Shown here: in pieces, positions 1 to 7,955 of the stretch
Position numbering within the stretch: position 1 is the stretch's first letter
Layout of the letters: each line of letters starts with the position of its first letter
Assembly (NCBI GenBank): GCA_041653835.1
Contig: JBAZEP010000021.1
Coordinates: 1 to 26,031 of the forward strand
Length of the DNA: 26,031 bases
DNA from: UBA10183 sp041653835
GTDB taxonomy: Bacteria; Omnitrophota; Gorgyraeia; Gorgyraeales; Gorgyraeaceae
Direction of reading: 5' to 3'
Program-made: the position numbers and the translations under genes
Notes under the pieces: model-generated
Told to the model about the DNA's origin: nothing
Seen by the model: the letters and a program-made list of their open reading frames with translations, nothing else
The model's database searches: none

Positions 1-127
1 TCCGCCAGGGTGTAGGACCACGCCCTTTTCGTATAGTCCGGGGTTTCTATTTGTACGCTGAAAAGTTCCGGACACATGATTTGAAGCCCTGGTACGGCGT
101 TCAGATAGTAAAGCTCGCCGTAGGTCG
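1..127. repeat. Terminal direct repeat, left copy (circular overlap)
   Basis: Bases 1-127 are identical to bases 25905-26031. An exact 127-base end overlap is the usual result when a k-mer assembler closes a circle, so one copy should be removed, giving about 25,904 bp. The repeat lies inside an open reading frame that continues in frame across the junction, which supports true circularity over a biological terminal repeat. Confidence 0.95.
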
Positions 128-680
128 ATAGGACCGTCTGCCCGCTATCTCCGGAAGAGAGCAGGTCAACGTTCCACTCCGTCGAAAGCTCGGTCGCCGA
201 ATCGATTATTTTAGCCCTTAACCCTTGGCTTTGGTCGGCATCGGTCGAATACTGATTAGTGCCGATTGTAAAATCCCATTTTTGCGGCGATGGGTAATAG
301 ACTGGGTTCTGCTGGACACGGAATATATAAGGTCTATTCCATACCATTCCACTTTGAAGGTAAAACATTACAACCCCTTTGCCGTATCCGCCGTAGTAAC
401 GCGGGTGTGCCGTAACAGCTCCGAGCTGGGTGGTGCCGTTTTCGCTTAGCACGGAGAAGATAAAAGTCTGGTTGATAGCATCGTCCGGCGTGGTCTCGAA
501 GGATATATGATACGGGACGATGGCTGTAAAATCATCTTCGTAGAGAAGGTCATGGAAAATCATGATATCGTATAGGCTGACGCCTTCCGGCTCGTCCATG
601 GCGTAGGCAGTCTCCGGCATCATGACGCCGGCGGCCGCCGCTAAAAATACCACTGTGACTATTAAGATTAACCTTCTCAT
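1..680 (-). CDS. Exported membrane-anchored protein, 5' part of a 325-aa gene spanning the circle junction
   Basis: The ATG is at 680-678 and the frame is open through base 1, continuing at 25904 down to the stop at 25607 (325 residues in all). The N-terminus is a signal peptide: positive MRR, a hydrophobic stretch to about residue 20, then a likely cleavage after TAYA near residue 28. About 230 residues of predicted extracellular domain follow, rich in aromatic residues and Thr/Ser, and the part coded at 25607-25904 adds membrane segments. The start overlaps the stop of the preceding 99-aa gene by ATGA, indicating translational coupling. I recognise no family. An exported ectodomain anchored at the C-terminus suits a virion surface or host-contact protein, which is an inference from context. 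Confidence 0.85.
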   Translation of the reverse strand, partial: MRRLILIVTVVFLAAAAGVMMPETAYAMDEPEGVSLYDIMIFHDLLYEDDFTAIVPYHISFETTPDDAINQTFIFSVLSENGTTQLGAVTAHPRYYGGYGKGVVMFYLQSGMVWNRPYIFRVQQNPVYYPSPQKWDFTIGTNQYSTDADQSQGLRAKIIDSATELSTEWNVDLLSSGDSGQTVLSTYGELYYLNAVPGLQIMCPELFSVQIETPDYTKRAWSYTLA

Positions 681-976
681 TCCTGACTAGCCTTGTGCAG
701 GTTATAAATACAAAACGCCGCGCCACAAAAAGCAAAATAGGCACTGATACCAAGCCCGATTGTGTATCTAGGGAACTCTTTCCAGGATTCTACGATTAGC
801 TTAGCGCCTTGAAGGTAAAGAAACCCGGAGCCTATCCGTTCCTCCGTACCGTCCTTATATTTGTTATGTATCTCGACCGGAGCGAAGATGAATTGTACGC
901 AGACGCAGGCTATGATGAGGAAAACGATTGTGGGTGGCAGCCATTTTTTTAATATCTCCTTTGTCTTTTGGTCCAT
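677..976 (-). CDS. Small two-helix membrane protein, 99 aa
   Basis: This 99-residue protein has a hydrophobic segment at about residues 15-33 (PPTIVFLIIACVCVQFIFA) and another at about 74-92, separated by a polar loop of about 40 residues. There is no cleavable signal and no recognised family. It starts five bases after the stop of the 1586-aa gene and ends in an ATGA overlap with the next exported protein, so it is inside the leftward membrane-protein operon. A small virion membrane protein or assembly factor is plausible from position alone. Confidence 0.75.
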   Translation of the reverse strand: MDQKTKEILKKWLPPTIVFLIIACVCVQFIFAPVEIHNKYKDGTEERIGSGFLYLQGAKLIVESWKEFPRYTIGLGISAYFAFCGAAFCIYNLHKASQE

Positions 977-981
977 GTTAA

Positions 982-3900
982 TTAATAGCTCCTTATCGGC
1001 CGGCGGCTGACTACAGTGGAGCCGCCGATGTTGGTGTGGTAAACCCTTCCTCTTTTGCGGCTGGCGTTATGCCCTTTCTTTATCGTGTTCTGGCTGGAAG
1101 TGCCGCGAGTGTCCCTAATGTGACGCATCCTCACGCGGTTGCCTTTTGTACGGTAGACGACGATATCCTGATTTCCAACGTCTATCGTACGCTTCTTCGG
1201 GAAAGCTCCGGTTACCCGGGCGCTCTTTTGCTGGCTGCCGGGTCCTTTGTATTGCTCTATGGCTCCGGACGGGTCAAAACCTTTAGGAAGGTTATCCTTG
1301 TGGAAGGATTTTTCATCGACTCCTCGCCTGTATGGTGACTTAATCGCATGGATAATAAAGCCGTCTTTCCACTTAATGGCGCTGTTGAATTCTTCCTTGG
1401 TCCATTTTTCTTCTTTATCCCCGGCGCCCTTGCCTTTTTTGGGCGTTGGTTTAGGTGTCTCCGGAGGTGGTTCTGGTACAGGTTCTTCAGGTGGGGGTGG
1501 TTCTGGTACAGGTTCAGGTGTAGGCTTTGGGGTCAGTTCAGGATAAGGCGTTGGGGATGGTTCTGGTACAGGTTCAGGTGTAGGCTTTGGGGTCAGTTCA
1601 GGATAAGGCGTTGGGGATGGCTCCGGTGCCGGCCCGGGTGAAGGTTCAGGTGAGGGAACGGGTGCCGGGCTTGGTACTTCCCTTGGTTTAATTCTCTGAA
1701 TAACGCCAGGCGCGGGTTTTTCTCTATCTTCTTCACCCGGCTTCCGGACCGGAGAAATTCTTTCCGGTGTTACTGGGCTTTTCTTTCTTGGACTAATCGG
1801 CTGCCCGATTGCATCCTCTAGAATTTCCGGCTCTCCTCTTAACCGGCGCTCTTGCTCCGGCGTCATAGCGCCTACTGATTTACGCTCTTCACGCTTTGTT
1901 TCTTTCGGCTTCGGTGATAGTTTGAAAGGTCTTTCTCCCGGTGCCTTGGCCGGTGTTTCTTCCTTTATGCGTCTGATACGCTCGATTGTTTTTTGCGCTT
2001 CTTTACTCGGCAGGCGTTCGCCCTGGCGGACCCGGGCCGGCAGATTCTCACCGGGTTTTAAAGGTTTAGGCATGGGATTGACTTCTTTGACTCTTTCCCG
2101 AATCTTTGTTAGAAGCTTCTTGTCCGCTACCTGCTGGTCCTTCGCTACTTTCTGGATATCATCAAGAAGCTTTTGAAATTCAGGGTCATTCTTTTTAAAC
2201 TTGGTGTTCTTATAGCGTTCTATATCTTCCTGGCGCTGTTTGATACGCTCTTCTATGGCTTTAGACTCACGCTCTCTTATCGCTTCATTCGCTCTCAACT
2301 TTCCTTCCACTTTATCGATATTCAAAAAGTCATCGAGGCTGTTCTCCCCATATTTCTCCCGTATATAGGCATCATCGTAACGGTCTTTCAGGCTTTTCAT
2401 CAGCTCATCGCCGCGCTGTTTTTTGATATAGTCAGGGAGGCGCTCAGTAAGTTCTTTAAGGCGACTACTGACAATATCCTGTGCTTCTTGCCTTATCCTG
2501 GCGGCAGCCCTGGAAGACTCAGCCTCTCCCTTCGATATTTCTCTCCACCATTCCCATGGGCTTTGTCCTTCACTTCTAATATATCTTTCGCCGTCCTTCA
2601 TGGTTTTATTAAGGGTTTCCAGCCAGTCAGCGCCTGGGGCTTTTAGTTGTTTGGGGAGTTTTTTAGTTGCTAACTGTAACAGGCGCTCCGCTTCTTTCAA
2701 CAGCTCCGGATTCTTAAAGTTTACAGCCCATTCATATTTATTGATAGCCTCTTTTATATCGGCGGTTTTTGTAAACCTGATTTTTTCTTTTAGTATCTCG
2801 CGTAGCCTTTCCAGCTTCTCGATAATGCCGGTATAAGTTTCCCGCCCAGCCAGTGGTTCCGTTGTACGTTCGATCCCTTTCACAAACTCTTCTTTTAGCC
2901 CTAAGGATTGTTCTTTTATTTTAGCTATATCTATGCTGGCCTGTTTAGACTTTGCCAATTGCTCGGTGCTTATTTTACCGAGTTCGATGTTACTGCGAGA
3001 TTCCAATGCCTTTACGATTTCAGCCGCGGCTTTATCGCCGGCACGTGCCTTAAAGTATAGCTTGTCGATTTCCGCCAGCCTTGCCAAGTAGAGTTCGCGG
3101 TTGAGCTGGTTAAGATGGTCTGTAACTTTAATCAAAGCATTGGGCGAAATTCTCTCACTTTTTCGTAGCCCGGCCGTCTCCCTTATGGCGGCATCGATAT
3201 CAGCCCTGATTGTTTTAATATTCCGTGGATTAACCGTTTCCCGTGCTATGTCCTGCATGTCACGGACGGACCTCTTCGGAAGGTTGGATATTTCATCCTT
3301 CACGGCCGGGTCATCTATCTTTATACCGTCCTTCAGATTATCAGCGTATTTCTTAGCGCTATCGATGGCCTTGCCTTCCAGTTCGGGTAAAGTCTTTCCG
3401 ATGGCGGATATCCGGGCCTTGGCCGCATTGATTAACTGGAGCTCGCCGGGTGTTTTTGCAAATTTAACGCCTTCGATAACATACTGCGCCTGTGCGAGCT
3501 GGAGCTGCGCGGTCCCATATTTGCGCATACTTGATACGAATTCATCGTAGCTTTTGATTACAGCCTCTTTGTTGCGGAAATTTTTAGCTACCTCGTTTAT
3601 GAATTTATTTTTGTTTTCCTGGAAGATACGCTCGAAAGCCGCGCGTTGCGCGGCCGCTTCACCCTTAGCAAAAACGAATTTTCCCCCTTTGAAAGCCAGA
3701 GGTACTATAACCGGCGCCAATAGAAGAGCGTCCAAGGAGATAGATAAAGCCTTTTCAGCTCTATTCATTTCTCCCCAATTTTTAACCGTATCATAAATAC
3801 CCACGGCTCCCATGCCGGTGAAAGCTAATTTCTCGGCTATTTTACCGATTGTTCCCAAAACAGGGCCGCCGATGGCGCCTAGTGCGCCCAGGGCTGCCAG

Positions 3901-5742
3901 CCCGTAAATCGGCGCGGCCTCAATCCACTCTTCCTTTAGCAGCTTGAGCGACTGTGCCCTCAATTCAGCCGGGGCTATGTCCATAGTGATGTATTTTTCA
4001 ACAACGGTCTTTTTTTGCTCATCCGATAGCGTTGTAAACGGCTCTTTTGACTTAGCGGCTTTTTGCCTGGCGGAAAAGCCCAAAGCCTGGCCGATAACAA
4101 ATAATTCGGACTCTTTCTTTAAGCCGGCGAACTTATTACTGGCATTATTAAAAAGTGTTACATAAGCCCTGGCGTCTTTTAATGCTTCTTCAGTGAATCC
4201 GGCATCTTCCAGTACCCTGATTGCTTCATCCGTAGGATTATCTTTTATGTATTTTCCGAGATAATATCCCGTCTCTCCGTCCTCAGTTACCTTGTATTTA
4301 TCGAGATTCCGAAGCGCGACTTTCTGGCGGTCGAGGGCTGGGCCGGCCGCTTCCGCGGATGCCGCCGCCTGTTGCGCTATTCTCCGTGCAGCGTTGGCCT
4401 CATATTCTTCCGCTACTTTCTTTATAAATGCGGCGATTTTTGACTTATTCCACCGACTGACGACATTGTTGTAGTATCTAATAGCCTTGTTTAGTGCCGC
4501 TATCCCGTCGCGCCCTTCTTCCCTCGCCCTTTCGTATTCATGCTGGACGTAAAGCGGTAATGAAGTAAGCTCCCGTTTAAAGGCCGCGAGCTGCGCCTTC
4601 GCGCGCTCGATATCGGCTTTGTAAACTTTGTAACCCGCGACTCTGAAATCTTCAGGGTTATCGATACCGGCTTCGACGAAGGCGACAAGGTTTATGTTAC
4701 CGATTTTGGAGGCAAGTCTGCGCTCCAGCGGCAGGACCGGATAACCCTCTTTAACATCGAGTAATTGCCTGATTGCGCCATCGAATTCGTCCTGGTCCTT
4801 GATTCTAAATAATTTATCAGCTTCAAGAAGGGTCAGGTGTTTTGAGCCGCCGCCCGGAGTAAGGACTGTTACATAAGCCCTGCCTTCAGTCGGGTCATCG
4901 TACCGGCCGGCGCCGCCTTCGAAATTTACCCATATCTCGCCGGTTTCCGGGTCGATGTATTCCACGCGCGTTACCTCGATGCGCTCTTTTGAGTTTTTAA
5001 CGCCATAATATTTCCATTGGATATTATCAGGCGTGTACCATCTGACCCCGTCTTTATCCACGTAAGTTATCACTTCGCCCCTGGCGTTGCGCTCCGCGAC
5101 TTCCCACTCTGGGTCCGGTTTAAACTCGCGCTGCTCGTCTGTAAGTTGCTTTCCGCCGATTAGATTAGGGCCTTCCGACTTTGTTTCTTCCGAGGTAGTT
5201 GTGGTAGCCGGCACCTCGCCTGTTTCACCCGTTGGGGCTTTTTTAGTTGCTACCTCCGCTTTCCGCCTGGCTGCCATAGCCTTTGCCGCCGCCTCTGCCG
5301 CTCTTTTAGTTGCCTCTTCCGCGGTTCGCCTGGCTTCGGCGCTCTTCTCTTCGGCAGCTTTTTTTGCGGCTTCTTCCGCCTTCCGTCTGGCGGCCATGGC
5401 TTTTGCCGCTTCTTCAGCTGCCCGGCGTTGCGCTTCCTCCGCCGCGCGCTTTGCTTCGGCGGCCTTTTCTTCCGCCTGCCGTCTGGCGGCTTCTTCCGCT
5501 TTGCGCCTATCCGCCATGGCTTTTGCCGCTTCTTCAGCTGCCCGGCGTTGCGCTTCCTGCTCCGGCGTCATGCCCGGATATCCGCCGCCGCCACCAACAC
5601 CCGTTCCGCCGCCACCAACACCCGTTCCGCCGCCACCAACACCGACCGGCGGCACGCCGCCAGGCGGTATAACGATAGGAGGTCCGCCGCGTGGGTCCGG
5701 TATTACAACAGTACCTGGAGGATAACCTGGAACATTCGGCAT
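982..5742 (-). CDS. Giant coiled-coil, transmembrane and proline-rich protein, 1586 aa
   Basis: This is the largest gene, about 18% of the circle. Regions in order: a Pro/Gly N-terminus with GGGGTGV repeats (about residues 1-55); a TolA-like Ala/Glu/Arg/Lys helix with repeated AEEAAKAMAxRRKAEEA units (about 60-170); a Thr/Ser linker; a possible globular part around 200-330 (motifs PDPEWEV, WYTPDN, YIDPETGE); long charged helices; two hydrophobic segments near 611-633 and 663-683; about 600 more residues of charged coiled coil; a Pro-rich repeat tract (about 1350-1420); and a basic C-terminus ending RRPIRSY. No enzyme motif is visible. The layout (two membrane helices, long helical rods, an extended Pro linker, a basic tail) suggests a structural or envelope-spanning protein, and the basic end could contact DNA. 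Function unknown. Confidence 0.85.
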   Translation of the reverse strand: MPNVPGYPPGTVVIPDPRGGPPIVIPPGGVPPVGVGGGGTGVGGGGTGVGGGGGYPGMTPEQEAQRRAAEEAAKAMADRRKAEEAARRQAEEKAAEAKRAAEEAQRRAAEEAAKAMAARRKAEEAAKKAAEEKSAEARRTAEEATKRAAEAAAKAMAARRKAEVATKKAPTGETGEVPATTTTSEETKSEGPNLIGGKQLTDEQREFKPDPEWEVAERNARGEVITYVDKDGVRWYTPDNIQWKYYGVKNSKERIEVTRVEYIDPETGEIWVNFEGGAGRYDDPTEGRAYVTVLTPGGGSKHLTLLEADKLFRIKDQDEFDGAIRQLLDVKEGYPVLPLERRLASKIGNINLVAFVEAGIDNPEDFRVAGYKVYKADIERAKAQLAAFKRELTSLPLYVQHEYERAREEGRDGIAALNKAIRYYNNVVSRWNKSKIAAFIKKVAEEYEANAARRIAQQAAASAEAAGPALDRQKVALRNLDKYKVTEDGETGYYLGKYIKDNPTDEAIRVLEDAGFTEEALKDARAYVTLFNNASNKFAGLKKESELFVIGQALGFSARQKAAKSKEPFTTLSDEQKKTVVEKYITMDIAPAELRAQSLKLLKEEWIEAAPIYGLAALGALGAIGGPVLGTIGKIAEKLAFTGMGAVGIYDTVKNWGEMNRAEKALSISLDALLLAPVIVPLAFKGGKFVFAKGEAAAQRAAFERIFQENKNKFINEVAKNFRNKEAVIKSYDEFVSSMRKYGTAQLQLAQAQYVIEGVKFAKTPGELQLINAAKARISAIGKTLPELEGKAIDSAKKYADNLKDGIKIDDPAVKDEISNLPKRSVRDMQDIARETVNPRNIKTIRADIDAAIRETAGLRKSERISPNALIKVTDHLNQLNRELYLARLAEIDKLYFKARAGDKAAAEIVKALESRSNIELGKISTEQLAKSKQASIDIAKIKEQSLGLKEEFVKGIERTTEPLAGRETYTGIIEKLERLREILKEKIRFTKTADIKEAINKYEWAVNFKNPELLKEAERLLQLATKKLPKQLKAPGADWLETLNKTMKDGERYIRSEGQSPWEWWREISKGEAESSRAAARIRQEAQDIVSSRLKELTERLPDYIKKQRGDELMKSLKDRYDDAYIREKYGENSLDDFLNIDKVEGKLRANEAIRERESKAIEERIKQRQEDIERYKNTKFKKNDPEFQKLLDDIQKVAKDQQVADKKLLTKIRERVKEVNPMPKPLKPGENLPARVRQGERLPSKEAQKTIERIRRIKEETPAKAPGERPFKLSPKPKETKREERKSVGAMTPEQERRLRGEPEILEDAIGQPISPRKKSPVTPERISPVRKPGEEDREKPAPGVIQRIKPREVPSPAPVPSPEPSPGPAPEPSPTPYPELTPKPTPEPVPEPSPTPYPELTPKPTPEPVPEPPPPEEPVPEPPPETPKPTPKKGKGAGDKEEKWTKEEFNSAIKWKDGFIIHAIKSPYRRGVDEKSFHKDNLPKGFDPSGAIEQYKGPGSQQKSARVTGAFPKKRTIDVGNQDIVVYRTKGNRVRMRHIRDTRGTSSQNTIKKGHNASRKRGRVYHTNIGGSTVVSRRPIRSY
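1501..1620 (-). repeat. Perfect 60-bp tandem duplication in the Pro-rich tract
   Basis: Bases 1501-1560 and 1561-1620 are identical over all 60 positions. On the minus strand each unit encodes 20 residues of the PSPTPYPELTPKPTPEPVPE type, so the duplication adds one linker module without breaking frame. Third-codon positions show no divergence, so it is recent or kept uniform by slippage. Confidence 0.97.
5585..5643 (-). repeat. 21-bp tandem repeat encoding Gly-rich linker
   Basis: Two full 21-bp units (5585-5605, 5606-5626) and a 17-bp partial third encode GGGGTGV repeats near the N-terminus of the 1586-aa protein. Such repeats change copy number easily and make a flexible linker. Confidence 0.9.
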
Positions 5743-5766
5743 TTTCTCTTTACCTCCCCTTTTTAC

Positions 5767-6090
5767 TTAATCGCGGCCTCTTGCTTTGTTATAGATTCCC
5801 TTCACCCAGCTAAAGCCTTTGGACGGCAAGTTTATTTCAAAAACAATTTCCATAGCTTTCATAAATTCATAGACGGATAAAAACAAAAGCCCGTAGCTTA
5901 TCGAAGAGTGATTTGCTGCCAGGGAAAGACCGATGAGGAGCGTTATAAGCCCAGATATGAAGTAAACGGACTCCCGCTCATTCTTTAAGGCAATAGCGAA
6001 TAGAGCTATTGAGAGCGCGACCTGCGTAAAAAACTCTATCGCGGTTCCCAACCCGCTCAAAGCGTCGATTATTTGTTGCACCATCATCAT
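5767..6090 (-). CDS. Small multi-helix membrane protein, 107 aa
   Basis: Hydrophobic stretches lie near residues 19-36 (FFTQVALSIALFAIALKN) and 42-80 (ISGLITLLIGLSL then SYGLLFLSVYEFM), followed by a basic tail with KGFSWVKG and KARGRD. That gives two or three membrane helices with a positively charged end, probably cytoplasmic. The start overlaps the stop of the 111-aa lipoprotein by ATGA, and the gene is followed by the 1586-aa gene. No family is recognised. Membership of the virion or assembly machinery is inferred from the operon. Confidence 0.75.
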   Translation of the reverse strand: MMMVQQIIDALSGLGTAIEFFTQVALSIALFAIALKNERESVYFISGLITLLIGLSLAANHSSISYGLLFLSVYEFMKAMEIVFEINLPSKGFSWVKGIYNKARGRD

Positions 6091-6422
6091 TGGGACACCT
6101 TCAATGTGCCGTTATCGGACCATACTGCCCCGCTGATGCCCGGGTCCGACTCCGGCAGATTATTCAATAATAGGTAGGATATCGTGGCGTTGTCCGTGAT
6201 AACCAGGGCGGCTGTTACATTTTGGGTTATTACATTTTGAGCCGTGACGTTTTCCGTTGTTACATTTCCTGAAATTACTTCATCGACATCCACTAATTCA
6301 ACTTCCACCAGCTCACCGACCGCGTCCTTAAAATAAACCGTTTCCGTCCAGGGGTCATCCGCCATGCAGCCGGCCATAGTTAGTGCCGCCAGGATAAAAA
6401 TTAAAAGGATGAGTTTTTTCAT
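6087..6422 (-). CDS. Lipoprotein with phage fibre-like C-terminal motif, 111 aa
   Basis: The N-terminus is a type II signal peptide: KK, a hydrophobic run, and the lipobox MAGC with the lipidated Cys at residue 19. The mature part has a degenerate repeat built on NVT (five N-x-T type units between about residues 53 and 80), which could form a short extended or coiled segment. The C-terminus, NLPESDPGISGAVWSDNGTL followed by KVS, resembles the short LPxSDPGxxGxLWxDxGTLKVS endings I know from phage structural and fibre proteins. That similarity is from memory, not a search. The gene starts in a TAATG overlap with the ATPase stop. A virion lipoprotein exposed on the membrane surface is the best guess. 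Confidence 0.75.
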   Translation of the reverse strand: MKKLILLIFILAALTMAGCMADDPWTETVYFKDAVGELVEVELVDVDEVISGNVTTENVTAQNVITQNVTAALVITDNATISYLLLNNLPESDPGISGAVWSDNGTLKVSQ

Positions 6423-7411
6423 TATTCCATCTCCGGCTCTGAAATCAAATTATCCAGAAGATAGACATTGCCGCTGCGTTTGGCTTTACGCTTTATACCG
6501 AGCGGGTGAAGGTATTTCCCTAAACTCCGGCTATCGCCTTCAATACCGTATACATGGTTAGCGGTTGCCCAAAATGTGTCACAGGGCACTTCATCACTGC
6601 CCCTAGATTGAAATTCCCTAGCAAGAGAATGAAGGGACCGGCGTATCTCATTATATATGGCTTTTTTATTACTGATGACACGCTTCATAAAGTCGAACTT
6701 GACGCCGCCGAAAATATCTTCCACGGACAATAAAGCGCGGGTATTATAAGCCGTGTGGTAAATCTCCGGCCCCCCTTTACCCCAATACCAGCATTTGAAC
6801 GGCCGGGCGAACTTATCGCGTCTGTCTGCCGCCTTGCCGGTCAAAGCTCCCGATCTATCCCACGCCTCTAGATAAACAAAAGTTCCTTTTTTAATATGGT
6901 GTAACCTCCCCCATGTTGTTTTAGCCATATCCTGACAGTCAATCTCGATATCCGTCTCGAATCCCAACCCCTGGCGGTCCAGCCAGCCGGCGCTTTTTGC
7001 GGTCCAGATGATATCTATTGAGCGGTGTCCTACCTGGTTGGTAAACGCGTTTGTTACTCTATTTCTAGCAGTGAGGGGTGAGCGGTTAGAGTTAAACGCA
7101 CTCGCTTCATCTATTCCTATAGTGCCGTCCTGGTATTCTTCAGACATCATGAAGAAAGCGTCCCAATCAATCATCTTTGTATGGATATCCGGAAATCCCT
7201 TATCAAGGAAGAATTTAGGCGTATGCACGTCCATGGTGGACCATACTTTACGGCCGAGACACATATCGCGATAAAGCAGTTTAGCCAGCAGTAGGCTTTT
7301 GCAACTGCGTTTAGGACCTACTAAACCGATTACGGTACTATCGGCATAGTCCTGTTTGTTACGGGGCAGGATATAATCGAACGGGTCCCTGATGGGTTTC
7401 AGCTTAGACAT
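6422..7411 (-). CDS. Zot/pI-like or FtsK-HerA-type morphogenesis ATPase, 329 aa
   Basis: A P-loop lies at residues 32-39, GPKRSCKS, followed by a hydrophobic helix (LLLAKLL). Walker B is IGIDEA at 98-103 (D101, E102), and the segment GHRSIDIIWTAKS at 129-141 fits the R-x-x-DII-x-T-x region of Zot/pI assembly ATPases and related packaging ATPases. In those families the protein drives extrusion of filamentous virions or DNA packaging at a membrane. The P-loop is unusual in having Cys where Gly normally precedes the Lys. No obvious transmembrane helix follows the ATPase domain, unlike classical Zot/pI. This is the main hallmark enzyme of the leftward operon. A plasmid-type ATPase is less likely because no conjugation genes are present. 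Confidence 0.75.
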   Translation of the reverse strand: MSKLKPIRDPFDYILPRNKQDYADSTVIGLVGPKRSCKSLLLAKLLYRDMCLGRKVWSTMDVHTPKFFLDKGFPDIHTKMIDWDAFFMMSEEYQDGTIGIDEASAFNSNRSPLTARNRVTNAFTNQVGHRSIDIIWTAKSAGWLDRQGLGFETDIEIDCQDMAKTTWGRLHHIKKGTFVYLEAWDRSGALTGKAADRRDKFARPFKCWYWGKGGPEIYHTAYNTRALLSVEDIFGGVKFDFMKRVISNKKAIYNEIRRSLHSLAREFQSRGSDEVPCDTFWATANHVYGIEGDSRSLGKYLHPLGIKRKAKRSGNVYLLDNLISEPEME

Positions 7412-7524
7412 CTCATACCCTCGAGCGCGTCATCATCAAAACGGCTAAGGAAGGGGTTTGTTGTATACGGAAATCCACTGTATTTAAGTGGGGATTCAAG
7501 GGGGTTTTTTGATGATGACAACAT
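7399..7524 (-). CDS. Possible 41-aa protein overlapping the ATPase start
   Basis: The ATG at 7524-7522 lies two bases after the TAA of the 142-aa gene. The frame reads 41 codons (starting MLSSSKNPLESPLKYSGF, ending EGMRCLS) to a TGA at 7401-7399, overlapping the first 13 bases of the ATPase gene. It fills the only gap between the two genes. Its coding sequence carries a 13-bp inverted repeat, so the region may act as RNA, as a small protein, or both. The ribosome site is weak (AAAGG about 11 bases upstream). No family is recognised. Confidence 0.4.
   Translation of the reverse strand: MLSSSKNPLESPLKYSGFPYTTNPFLSRFDDDALEGMRCLS
7429..7519 (-). repeat. 13-bp perfect inverted repeat with nested inner hairpin
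   Basis: GTCATCATCAAAA at 7429-7441 is exactly complementary to TTTTGATGATGAC at 7507-7519, with 65 bases between. Inside, AATCCACT and AGTGGGGATT around 7470-7496 can form a second hairpin. No T-run follows on the minus strand, so it is not a plain intrinsic terminator. It sits just before the ATPase gene in the leftward transcript and could be an mRNA-stability or translation-control element. Confidence 0.7.
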
Positions 7525-7526
7525 AA

Positions 7527-7955
7527 TTAACGTGGCCTTTCAGTACCTTCAGGAGGTCGTTCTTGAGTACGGAAATCACTCCCGCGGTACACCTTATCCT
7601 CTTTGACTTTCGGTAAGCCCTTAGCAGCTCTGTATATATCGGAGGCCAAGAGACCTATTGCGGCAAATAAGCCCTCGACCCTCGATAGACCGCCTAATGC
7701 TGCCGTACCGGCAATTTTTTGTCTTAATAGTTCCTGATGTTTGGTTTGCCCAAACTTTTCATGACGGTGAGAAAGTCTTAATATTGCATTAAGTTGGCGC
7801 TCGTTGCGAAAATTGCCGCGTATAATTACCTGGGCCATATCCTCTACATCCGGGACTTCAAGAATTTTTTCTATTCTGTTAGCCCAGGACATCTCAAAAT
7901 TGCCCCCGAAATTACCCGGGTTTAAATCAGGCATATCTTCAGGAGTATTTGTCAT
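7527..7955 (-). CDS. Uncharacterised 142-aa protein, mostly soluble
   Basis: A polar N-terminus (MTNTPEDMPDLNPGNFGG) is followed by a helical, charged centre and one moderately hydrophobic stretch near residues 90-107 (LSRVEGLFAAIGLLASDIY). The C-terminus is basic and Pro/Glu rich (ERPPEGTERPR). There is no signal peptide and no recognised family. The ATG overlaps the stop of the 290-aa membrane protein by ATGA, so the two are co-translated. It may be a cytoplasmic or membrane-peripheral partner of the neighbouring membrane protein or of the ATPase. Confidence 0.7.
   Translation of the reverse strand: MTNTPEDMPDLNPGNFGGNFEMSWANRIEKILEVPDVEDMAQVIIRGNFRNERQLNAILRLSHRHEKFGQTKHQELLRQKIAGTAALGGLSRVEGLFAAIGLLASDIYRAAKGLPKVKEDKVYRGSDFRTQERPPEGTERPR

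Noticed and set aside
1..127. True long terminal repeats of a linear virus
   Set aside because: The exact 127-base length and the gene reading through the joint fit an assembly overlap on a circle better.
5087..5725. Long plus-strand frame (212 aa) opposite the 1586-aa gene
   Set aside because: It is the mirror of the Ala/Glu/Arg-rich coiled coil and Gly repeats, low in complexity, with no ribosome site or family. The minus-strand gene explains the region.
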